Source: an uncultured Bacteroidales bacterium
GTDB lineage: Bacteria > Bacteroidota > Bacteroidia > Bacteroidales > UBA932
NCBI GenBank assembly: GCA_937899055.1
Contig: CALBPX010000001.1
Span: 1-38,684 of the forward strand
DNA length: 38,684 nucleotides
Reading direction: 5' to 3'
A program made the translations under genes and the position numbers. Below the pieces are notes generated by a model, which saw nothing but the letters and a program-made list of their open reading frames with translations, was not told where the DNA came from and ran no database searches. Each line of letters starts with the position of its first letter. Position 1 is the stretch's first letter. This document shows positions 18,301 to 30,300 of the stretch, piece after piece.

Positions 18301-21300
18301 GCGTCCAAATGAGCCTCAAAGAAAAGTCGCTCCTGGATATTCACGCCAGTACCAAGGGTTGCGGTTGTACCCATGATAACGCGCACCTCTCCAGAGTTCA
18401 CGCGGGCAAAGATTTTCTCCTTGGCTGCGGTAGTCATGCCGGACTTCATGATAACAATCTGTCCCTCCGGCACACCAGCGGCAACGAGTTTCCGCTTAAT
18501 CTCCTCAAAGATATTGAATCCCTCAACGCGTTTGCCTGCTTCGTTATAGTCCCAGCGACGGAAATTGTCGCAGAACAAAGCTGCCGTACCCTTGTATCGC
18601 TCACTATCCTTAAGTGCCTGCAAAGTTTCCTCTACGGCCTTATTGGTCTTGGAATTTGGCTCATCCTGTGCGTCCCTGTCCACCAGGCGCGGGTCAATAG
18701 CCGCCATCTTGGCAATACCGAACATGGTCAAAGGAATATGGCTGTTTTCCTTCTTCTCCTTGCCGGAGAGACCTTCATACCATTCCAGCTTGGCGCGGAC
18801 GGCATTCATAATATCCACAAGGGAAAGGGACTGCGGCAGATAAATGTCACGGGCCTGTCCACCTTCCATCTTCGGCTGCTTGTCCTCCAATTTCTCGTCA
18901 CCCTCCGCCACGGCATCCTTGGAACGGACGGTATCAGTAACAGAAGACCAAATGCGGATAAGCTCCGGAAGGTTGGTATATGAAGCGAAACGGGTCGTTT
19001 CCTTGAACTTGCCGCTTGTGGTAAATTCAAGACTTTGCGAGATGTTACCGAAGTTACGGACAAAATCATCGAAATAGTAGATGTGATGCTGGCGCATAAC
19101 ATCGGCCGGCATCAAATACTTCATGAAAGTCCAGATTTCGGCAGCGGTATTGCTGATAGGCGTACCTGTTGCAAATACAACATTCTTCCAGCCCACCTTG
19201 TCAAAAACGGCACGTGTCTTAAGATAAACACCAGCGGATTTCTTGGATCCGGTTGCATCAACGCCCTTTACGCCACGTTGCATGGCAGTGGAGAAACCAA
19301 GGTGCTTGTAAGAGTGTGCCTCATCAATGAGCAAGGCATCAATTCCCATGTCATCAAAGTCGGACACGTCGTCAGTCCTGCGGTCAAGCTGCTTCTTTGC
19401 TTTGGCTACGGCATTCTCCACGGCCTCGGCTTCTTTCTTTGCATCCTTCTTGCCGCCCTTGCCTTTCTTCGGAGGTTTCTCGCCATACTGATACTCATAC
19501 TCCAGGTCTTCAAGTTCCTTCTTCAGCTGGCGCTCAGCAGTGGAGTTCTTAGCCTCCTTGGCCTGTTCCAAGATGAATTTCTTCTCGTCTATCTTTTCCT
19601 GGATAAAGGCCCGCTGGCGTTCTTCGCTGTCGGGGATCATCTCAAAGACAGACTGCGGTACAACAATCATATCCCAATCGTTGTACTTTATCTTGGCATA
19701 GAAAGCGGAACGGCCCTCAACGGTGCGGTCTGCTTCCGATATGGTGAGAATCTTTGCATTCGGATAGAGTTCCTTCGCGGAGCTTACAAACTGGCCCAGA
19801 GTGGCATTCTGCACAACAATCATGGGCTTTTTGGCCGTACCCAGACGGCGCATCTCCATTGCGGTTGCAATAAGGGTAAAGGTCTTACCGGTTCCCACCT
19901 CGTGAGCCATCATAAGCGGCTCGGTAGTGGCACGGATAACGGCCTTTGCCTGATGCTGACGAAGATTGAGCGATTTGCCGTTGTTCAACTTGGTGGCCAT
20001 GCCGTCAAAGTGCTCCGGGATGAAGGTGTCGCGAATCTCCTTCGGCACAATGGCATTGAAAGTATCGTTGTAGATTTTTGAAATACGTTCAGCGAGTTCT
20101 GGAGTTTCCAGCATCTTGGCCTTACACCACTCCTTGAAGTCGTCACGCATTTCAGACATCTTGGTAGTAGCTGCCTGTGTAGCCTCCTTGTCATGCTCGG
20201 TAATGGTTTCACCTGTCGCGGGGTCTTTGTAAGAGCGCGAGAACACTACGGATGTATTGTTCATGGCTGCAATCATCAGCTCATGTCCCTTCTTGTCAGT
20301 GCGGAGCTTTTCACTATGCACGCCAGCCGAACGGTTCTGCTCGGTGTTTACGCCCATCTCCCACGTGTTTTCAGGGAGAATCCAGGAGCCGCCCACCATG
20401 GTAGGTACGAAGTTATCATTCACACCGAACTTCTCTTTTGCGTATCCTGTATAGAGCTCAACCGGCATCCAGTCGGAGCCAAGGGAGAATTCTATCAAAT
20501 GAGCAGGAATATCGGCGGGGATAACTTTCTCCAGCGCTTCTATATTCTTGTCGTACTGTCCATCGGTGTTATGCGCACGGGCATACTCCAGCTTCTCGCG
20601 GACGTTGCCGGACAGGTATTCATACTCTACCTCAACATTGCCGGTCAGCGGATTCTCAAAGCCGAGGCCGGACGCAAGGATTTCCTTGCGCACGTCATCT
20701 TCGTCCTTGTTCAGCGCCTCTGCGATAAACGGAATATCAATGCGGCCAAACTGGTTAATGGAGACAATCACACCATCTTTGGCATTAGAAGGCGTAGGAA
20801 TGCGTTTTGCACCCAACACACGACCAGAGAAGATGCTGGTCTTCTTTACCTCAATCTTTACTTTCCCGTCTATGCCCTTCTTCTCCTTGTAATCCTCGAC
20901 AGCTGCAATGGACGGGAAGTCTACATCGTATCGAAGGAAGGAAATAGCCGTGTTTCGGTTGAGCCGGTCGTATCGTGTGGCAAAGCGGTCGTAAGCCTTG
21001 TTCAGCTTGTCAATAAGCGGCTTCAATCCCTCGTCCGATTCATTGTTCAGCTGATAGTCCAGCACCTCGTTAATGGCGGTCTTAAGTGCGTCATAGTCGG
21101 CAAGCACCTGCGCCTTGGAATAGCCCTTCACTTTCTGCGCATTTACGGCAATAGGAACGGCCTTGCCACTACGGGAGATACATATTTCTCCCTTGGAGTT
21201 GGTAATGAGCTGGCCTTCCTTGGTCGCGGCGGCATCTTCTGCGACACTTTCCGTTTCGGAAACAGTCGGTGCAACTTCCTCCTGCATGGATGAGAACTGC

Positions 21301-24300
21301 TTTGCCCACTTGGCAAGCCGCTTGTTTTGGTCTATCTTCTCTGTCGGCCACAATGCAGAGCTTCCAGGGCGATAGGTGTCATTATGCTCAAAGCCAAAGC
21401 CCATTTCTCCGCCCATGTTTTCCGGATGCTCCACGAAGTAGGAGTTTAGCTCCATTGCGGCCTTACCGGTTATCGGTTCCCATGAACGTGTGGTCTTGTT
21501 CCATTCAGTCTCATTGGTCTGATAGTCAACTCTGCGGGTAATTTCCGTGTCTGTCACATTGATTGCATTTGGAGAGACCTGACCATTGACGCGCTTACGC
21601 ACTACTATGATGTCGGAAGTGGCCTTTGTACCCTCAAAGGTGGCGTTGTTCAGACGGAAGGCACCGATAACATCGGCTCCACCCTCGTTCACGATCCACT
21701 GGCGCAGGGCCTTGCTGCTGCCATCCAGCGTTCCGCGGGTGCTGATAAAGATACCAATGCCGCCCTCGGCAAGTTTACGGATATTCTTTGCAATACAGAA
21801 GTCGTGAATCTTTCCGCCGAACTTGCGGGTAAGGTCTTTTTCCTTGCTGTCATACACATTAATGTCGCCAAAAGGCACGTTGGTAATCGCAAGGTCAACA
21901 CTTCCGTTAGGCATGTCCACTTCCTGGAATCCCTTGATTTGCACATTGGCATCGGGATAGAGCAGCTGGAGAATACCGCCTGTGATGTTGTCAAGTTCAA
22001 CGGCCGTGATTGCGCTATGCTCACTGATATTCTTGGGCATGGACGCAAGGATATTGCCAATACCGGCAGAGCCTTCCAAGACATTGCCGCCCTCAAATCC
22101 GAGGCGTTTTGCAATATCCCACATAGATTCAATAATCTCCGTGGGGGTATAGTATGCGGTATTGATAGAGAGAGCAGCGGCCTGCATTTCCTCGTCCGTC
22201 AGGAGCGAGCGCATTTCGCGGTATTCGGGAGAGTATTCGTTGTTGAAGTAACCACCCAGACCGCCCCAGCCCGTGTACTGGCGAAGCACGGCCATTTGTT
22301 CTTTGGTCGCTTGCTTGCCACTATCCTGCAACTCTTTGAGCAGGCGAATGGCGGCTATGTTTGCTTTGTAACGTGCCGCTACGGTCTTGGGGACTTCGTC
22401 GCCCTTTGCGCGGCGATAGTTGCGGGTATTCCGCTTTACGGAATCATCATATCGAGGTCGCAGAGTCCGTGTCCGGCCATGAACGTCTCCCTTGCGTCCT
22501 CCTTCTCCTCCTCGGTCAGTTCGCTCACCTTCTTGCCCAGAGACTTCGCCTTCTTCTCCAGTTCCTCGCTGTACCCCTTGTTGTTGTCCACTACCGTCGG
22601 CTGGAGTTCCTTCGGAGCTTGGCTCATCATTTCGCGGTAATCCATTGTCTGTATTGTTTACAGGTTCATTTTCAATCTTGCGTATCTGTTCCCATTCCTT
22701 TTCTTCAATGATTGCTCCGCCGCTATAAGGGAAGGTCACGACGGGCTTGCCATCATCAAAACGGGTAATGGTCTCGGTATGCTGCGTACCGTCCGGCTCG
22801 GTCACGACAACTTTGTCTCCGACCTTATAGCCGTTCAACTCGGTAGGTTTTACTCGCTGCGCAGGTGCGGGAGTATCGTCCACTTCGGGAGTGCTGTCCT
22901 CTGCCTCATACAAGGTATCGAACAAGCCACCCAGCATAGCATCTCCATCCTCTTGCGAAGATACGGATTTCTTGCGGGATTTCCCAGAGGCGCGTTTCTT
23001 TTCTGCCTGCTCTTTCGCTAATTGCAGAAGGTCAACAGGCCCGCTGGTGGTTGTAATTTCGGCAGGAGCCGGAGCTTCGCGCAAATAGTCCTTTGCTATG
23101 CTGCGTATTCCTGCAAGAAGGTCGGCATAACTGACATTGTACGGGGCAAAGTTATTTGCGCCCAGACGGGCAAGGCCCATTTGTCCATTATCCTCCAGTC
23201 GGTACATAATAGACATTTTCCGACCCATCGCACCACCGACATACAGATTATCTTCGGAATCCGGCACCAGAGAGATATTGACATATAACTCTTGATAATC
23301 GCTTGTTCCCTGTTTTGGTATCGGGAGCTGGAGACGGAAGGAAATATCACCACCCGCAGGGGCTATATTGGCTTTTGCTATTGTCTTACGGCCTACGTCT
23401 ATGCCCAGGTCGGCAGCAAGTTTCTTTGCCAGCCTGTCGGCATCCTTGACGGCCTTCTTTTCGGCAGTTTTCATGAATCCATAGCTCTCATGGAACTTGG
23501 AATTGTCGGAGGTATCTGCCTCATAATAGCCCAACAGGGCCAGTTGGTCGTCAATCTTATCCAGTGTGTCGTCTATTCGCTGGATTGCTCGGTTGACTGA
23601 GGCGGGGTCTGCTGATTTCTCGCTTTCTGCAAGAGATTCTGCTTTGCTTGCAACAGATGCTGCTTCGCTGCTAATAATTGCTGTATCTGATGCTGTCTTC
23701 CGGTCGGTATTTTCGCTGACATTGGTGGTTGTGTTTATGTTGTTGAACTTGATTGCATCTTCCTCGTTGTCGAACAGGAAGCCCTTTGCACTGCCAAAGC
23801 TGGAGTAGTAACCTCCAAACTCCTTTGCACGGGCTTTCAGGCGCTTGAACTCGTCAGAGGACAGGCGGTCGCCGGTCAAGCGGACAATGCTCATTTCCTT
23901 GCCGGTCTTGGTATGGGTGTACTTGCCCAGCTCGCCAACGGTCTGTCCGCTGGTTTCGGACGGTTGCTCCTGCACGGGCTCGGCAAAGTCGGACAATTTG
24001 ACCTCGCTGCGTTTGCCCTGGTACATGTCGGAGACTGCACCAAGAAGGCCCTCCACGTTGACCTCACGGACAACGGGACTGGAACTTTCTGCCTTGGGCT
24101 GCTCCTTGGCTACGGGACGGCCATTGTCATGGGATTCCAGCCACTCGGTAAGTGTACCGCTTTCCTGTGCACGGATGGGGAAGAAGTCAACCTTGATGCC
24201 CATAATCTCAAGATGTTCCTCGTTGAGAATATTGAACACGGCATCTTCCCTCATGTCCCCGTCGTATTCTATGAGAATATCCAGATCGGAATCTTCCTTT

Positions 24301-27300
24301 GCAGTACCAAAGGCACGGGAGCCGATGGCAATCATGTCTACGAGGTTGAAGCCGTCAACCCCATCCATCACATCGTTTATATAGTTCTCCGCATCTTCAT
24401 AGACCGAGAGCGAGGACATTCCTTCAAGGCCCTGAATCTCCGTCTCCGGACGGCTTTCCCATACAGGGCGCTCAACCTCCGGCAGTTCGGTGCTCTGTGC
24501 AGGGACGGGAGTTTCCTCTGCTGCGGTAGGTTCCTCAATGGTGATTGCATCTACATCAATTGCTTCCACATCTGCGGCAGAATCCATATCCTTGCGCAGT
24601 TCTTCCATGCCAGGCATGTAACGTGCACCATTGTAGATGGCTTGCAGGTACGGACGGATACCTTCGCCAAGGTCACGAATCATTCTCTGCGAGAAGTCAA
24701 TGAACTTGCGGGCTCCTGCCTCCACATGATACATAGCCATCTGTGCTCCCCATGCCAGTATCTCAGGGTCAAAACCTGCGTTCAGCTGGGATTTCAGCTT
24801 GGCAAGCATTTTCTTTTTCAGTTCCTCATACTGGTCAGTAGTGACGAGCTTGTTTTGCGAGCCATAGGCAGGTGCGGCAGGCACTTCGGCTTGAACAGGT
24901 GCAGTTTCCTGCACGGGCGTTTCCGCCTTACCAGTATCATAGCCATACATGGAAGTATTACCGGTCTCCTCTTTCAGAGCCGCACGCACCCTGCGGACAT
25001 ACTGCGCTTTCGCACGTTCAACGCCATCGCTTACTTGCTCGGTGCGGAACTTCTCTGCGGCATATTTCAACTTGCCGTTCAGTTCATCATCCGAGAATCC
25101 AAGCATTTCGCCAACGGACTTCATCAGATTGGTAAACGCCTTGCCGAACTTGCCACGACCCTTGGCCGCATCAAAGGCTCTCAAGCCCTCAATGATAGTC
25201 GGGATGCGGTTATCCTCCTGCTGGGATGCGGGAAGCTCCATCTTCACAAGGTAGTCCACAAGTTCTTTGGCGTTATTCCAGGTATAGCCGAACTGGTTGC
25301 TATATTTGGATGCCATATTCTCCAGCAGCCAGCGGATGCCGTCAATACCGGATTTAACCGCCGCATAACGGCTGGAATAAGGTACATAGTTGGACTTGAA
25401 GGACGGAAATTCCGTGCCCCATGCCGTACCCTTTCCGCTATCATTGACCACATAAGAGGTCACATACCACTTGCCGTCTTTCTCGGCAAGGGCAATCTTG
25501 CTCACAGAATCTTTCTTGTTGAGACCTGGAGCCGCTATGATGATAGGGTTGGTGCATACGCGCTCATTTACCCAATGGAAGTTGCCGGGTGTTCCTTCCT
25601 CGTCTTCCAGTACAACCTGCGGCTCGTTTTCTTCCTCGGAATCCTCAACGGAAGTTTCTTCAACACTTGCAGCAGGCTTTTCGGCCTTCTTCTTGCTTGT
25701 GCGCTTCCGTTTGGGTTTTTCCTCGGCAGCAGGGGCAATGGTTTCGCCTTCCTCTCCAAAGAGAAGGCCCTGCACGCCATTGTCCAGCTCGGATGCGGTG
25801 ATTTCTGCACGGGGAACATTGTTCAAAGCACCTTCTTCCATGAGCGCCTGCGGCAGTGTCTTGGTCTTGAGAGTGCGGATAAGGTTATCAACATCCCGCA
25901 AGTCGGTATGATTGCCAGGATTGGCTTTACGGAAGCGCTCTAAAGCCTCTATCGTAGCTTTGATAGCAGCAGACTTTGTGTCATAAGGGCCTCTCTTTAC
26001 GCCAAGCGAGCCACCGCCAGTACCATGGGACGCAGAGCCGTCTGCATACCACTTGCCGTTATCGTCCTGATAATAATGCGTCTCGCTGAAATTAGCCCAG
26101 CCCTTGCGGACGGAAGGCAGCTGGATACGGATAGGATTGGTGCAATAGCCGTGACGGTTTATCCAAAAGCCGTATTTGTTCTTGCGGGTGCTGTTCTCCT
26201 TCTTGTCAATACACTTGAACTTGTTTGCCTTAAGGTACTTCAAGATGTAGTCGGTTGTACAGCCGGCCTCCCACCTGTCGCCATATTCCGCACCAGGTTC
26301 CCAGCGCCAGAACATAACCTGATGATTGTTGTATATAGGGTGTTGGTCATCCACATACACAATCTCAATCTTTTCTCCGGTCTTTTTGCTCTCATAGGTA
26401 GAGAACATGCTATGGCCATAGATAAATTCCTCGTATTCTTCCTGCGTGTAGGTCTGCTTGTCTATCTGTGCATTGGTTGCACCGCCCTTCACATGAAGAA
26501 TGGGGCTACCTTCCCGTTTCTCAAACTTGGAGTTGGCAAGGCGGTCTTCGTCCTTTTTGGAAGATTTCTTGCTGCCCTTCTTGCCCTTGGTAGGTTTAGG
26601 CTCGTCCGGGTCGGGTTCTTCGTCCTCGTCCTCAATTTCTTCTTCCACCTCATCCTCGAACTCGTCTTCCGTTTCTTCCTCAACTTCTTCGGTTACGGAA
26701 TCCTCTACCGCCGGAGCAGCTTCTTCGGTGGAGAGTTCGTACTTTTTAAGGAGAGAATCTACATAGTCCTGCAAGGGGGCAAACGCCTCGTTCTGCGCCT
26801 GCTCCAGCCGGTCTATTTCGGCCTGTGCTGCTTTTCGCTTTGCTTTATCCGCGGTTGCCCGAAGGTCATCACCAAGTCGGTTGTATGCTTCACCCAGCGC
26901 GTCATTGTGGGGCAGGAAGGCATCCCAAAGCCGCATGAACTCAGCGACTTCCTCGTCGGTCATTACTTCCGCAAGGCCGGTCTCACCAACATTGCCCTGC
27001 TCCAGGATGCCCGCAACTTCCTCGCGGTTGAATTGGGCTACTGCTGACCCGCTTCCTTCATCGCCTTGAACAGGAGCATCATTTTGTTGAGCTGGGCCTG
27101 TTTCTGCTGCCGGGCCTGCTGATTGCTCTGCTGCTGCTCGTTGTTCTGCTTCTCTTTCAGAGGTGTCGAAGATGATGTTTGTGTCATAACCAAGATATTC
27201 TAAGATGTTTCGTAAGATTGCTTCACGGGTAAGGACATCGCCCGTCAGGAGGTTCATCTGACCGCTTGCGGATTCTACTGCATCTCTGTTATACAAAGAT

Positions 27301-30300
27301 AGCACTTTTTTGAGGAAAGAAGTCTTGCGGTCATTGATGGCATCGGCAAGCATCTGCACGGTGGCCTCGGCCACTACATCATCAGCGAACAGATGCTGCT
27401 GGCGCACATAGGACTGCACACTTTCCCCGAACTTGATTTCCTTTGCCCGCTTGCCGTTTGCGACAAGCTGGATGGCGTCGGTCAGTTCTGCACGCAGGTT
27501 GTATTCTGCAAGGGTGTTCCCCACGATGATTTGCGCAATAGCTGAAACCACGGACTTGCGAATGTTCGCATCGGCCATGGCAATACGCACGGCTTCTTCG
27601 TCCAGGGCTGCACCGATGAGGGTGCTTTCCAGTAAGTCCATGCCAGTACCGGACAATCTCTCTCCGTCTTTGAGGGCTGCAACCTGTTCGGGAGTGATAA
27701 CTTCTGCGGCAAGGAGGATATTCAGGAGCTCGTCAACGCCTGCAGCATCATTGTACAGGGCGTTAATATCGTCGTAGCGGTCAACGAGTGATGCAAGAGT
27801 GCCCAGTGTCTCCGGCGTGAGGGTTTTCCCTGCCTTCACCGCCTTTTCTGTCTTGCTCTGGGACTTCTTATCGTCCGCATTGAACTTGGCGAATGTGGCG
27901 GCATTGTAGGGCATCTCCGTATCGGGAACAAACACCACGCGAGGGTGCTGGAACAGGCCTACCTGCTCGGCGGTAAAGCCGTATTTCTGCGAATACTTTG
28001 TGAGATATTCCGTGTATGCTCCGTCCGTATTGTTGGCTGCGGCTATCTGGCTGGCCATTGTGCGGTCGTTGCCTGACAGCACAACACCGTCATTGGAGAC
28101 AATAACAGGCGTTTGCAGGGCTCGCTGGTCGTAATTGGCCGCTTTCTCCACTACGGACTGCTGTGCTGCTTTGTCATGCTCGTAGTCGCGGTCGTTGACG
28201 GTCTTTCCGTTCTCATCCACGGGGAATCCCTCGGTCATGGCAAAGCCGTTGGCCGGATCATGGGAAGGAGTGGGAGCTGCGGCCTCTGTAAGTACATAGT
28301 GGCCGCTGATGGTCTCGCCATTGGCAAGACGGATTTCGTCGGCAGTACCTACCACCTTGGGCGCATTGTTCCATTTCTGCTGAATACCAGGGAAACCGGC
28401 CTCCTGCTGGGCGATTGTCTGCTCCGCAGCGGCCTTCCTTTGCTCTCCCGCTATGGTAGGGCCAGCAACGGCAGGCATGTTGTAGCGGTCAAGAATGGAT
28501 GCAAGTAGGCCACGGCGCTCAACCTTCTGCGCGAGGTCTGCTTCCATATCGTCCATCTTGTCGGCATCAATGCCTTTCAGGGCTGCATTGTGTACGGCCT
28601 TTGTATCTTTCTCTATTTGCTTGTCAAGGTCATTTATTTGGGCTTCCAGACGCTCTTTGCTGGTGACGCGCTGATTAGGATTGTTGTCATTCCACCTTGC
28701 CCATGCCTCCGGGTCTTTGTTCCAGAGGGCGTTTTCGTCCACCACTTGCTGCCCTGTGCGCTTGTTGGTTCGCATGGGAAGGGGATTTCCACGGAAGTCG
28801 CGGGGCGTGTTGTCTTCCACGGGCGCGGCAGGGGTTTCTTCTACGGTAGTTTCGGCAGGGGTTTCAGCTACGGCTTTATAATTGGTCTGCCGCATCCAAC
28901 CAGCATAAGCCACGTCAAACTCATCTTCCGTCATGCTGATAACACTATCCTTTCCGTTGGCATCTTTCACGTGTACATCAAATGGATGCTCTTGTGATAC
29001 CGAACCGTCAGGGTCTATCGTCTTATCGTTCCCGCGGGTAACGCCAACCAGGGTGTATTGCTGGTCATTCCAAACAAGTGGAAGCCCTTTGTACTCGTTA
29101 TTAGCTATCGTGCGTTTTGTATTCTGCCCTTCCAGACGTGCCGCCTGTTCTTCCTCTATCTGCGCATCGGTCTTGGGAGTGGTCTCAATACCCAGCTTTT
29201 CGGCCATTTCCTGCGGAGTGAAGGGTGCGGTAGTGCCGTCTGCTTTCTGCACAATGTAGTTGCCGGCATCCACGCCAAGGATAGTGGCCATTTCGGGATT
29301 TTCGGTGGTGCCAAGGTTTACTTGCACACCAGGCTGCGCCTGCTGGATGAGCTGTGCATTGGCCTGCTGCCGTTCAACAGTCATGCGCTCCTGTTCGCTT
29401 GTCTGCTTCTTTCGCACCAGTTCGCGGTCAAGATAGTCATTCAGGCTCATTTCGCCCGAATCCTCCAAACTGGCATCGTTCACGTTGGCAAAGTGATGTG
29501 CACCACCATCGCGGTCCACAACAGCAACATCCCCATTTGCATCTGGAGTGCCAATCACATACATTTCCTTGCCGTTCTCGTCAGTTAGCACACGCACGGA
29601 CTGCATACGGATAGTCTCGCCGTCGGCAATTTCTCTTTCGCTCTGATGAATCCAGGGAGCCATGAGGCTTTCTTCCTCGCTTGCAGGGGTGAATCCCGTC
29701 TGTGCGCTGATTTCATTGAGCATCCCTTGCCGCTGCTGCTCTGCATCTGCTCCTGAAATGCCGTCAAAGGTGCGGTAACGGGCGATTGCATCTGCGTAGT
29801 CCATCACGGCCTTGTATACGGCAGGTGCATCCTTGTTGTCCTTTGCCGCCTGATTGATTACGGGAGCGAGCTTTGCGGCCAATTCGGTAGGGTTCTCGGC
29901 CTTGGTTACGTCCAAGAAGTTTTGAATGGTCTGCTCATCGTAGCCGTTCTTTGCCAGCACATCGGAAAGTATCTTTGCAGATTGTGCAACCTGCTTTTTG
30001 GACGCAAGGAACTGCGCACCAGGCATGGCAACACCACCAATGAGCGACATGGGCGCAAAGGAAACATGCGTGATAATCTGCTGGTCAACGGTGGCAAAGT
30101 TCTTCAATGCGTCAGGGTCAACCGTTGTCATTACGCGAAGGGCGTTTCCATACCATTCTTCCCCGATTTCACCAATATAGCCGTTCCAGCCAGCCTGTTT
30201 CATTATCTTGGCCATTGGAGAGTTCTTCAACGCCTTGCCCCATGCTCCAAACTTGGTATTGGCAAAGATGTTACCAATACCGGCCTTGCCAGCCACACGG

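Noticed and set aside
21329..21338. Ten-base match to the late-promoter motif (GGTCTATCTT)
   Set aside because: It lies inside the giant coding region, lacks the second half of the 18-mer and has no matching -7 box; a single 10-base match is plausible by chance in this length.
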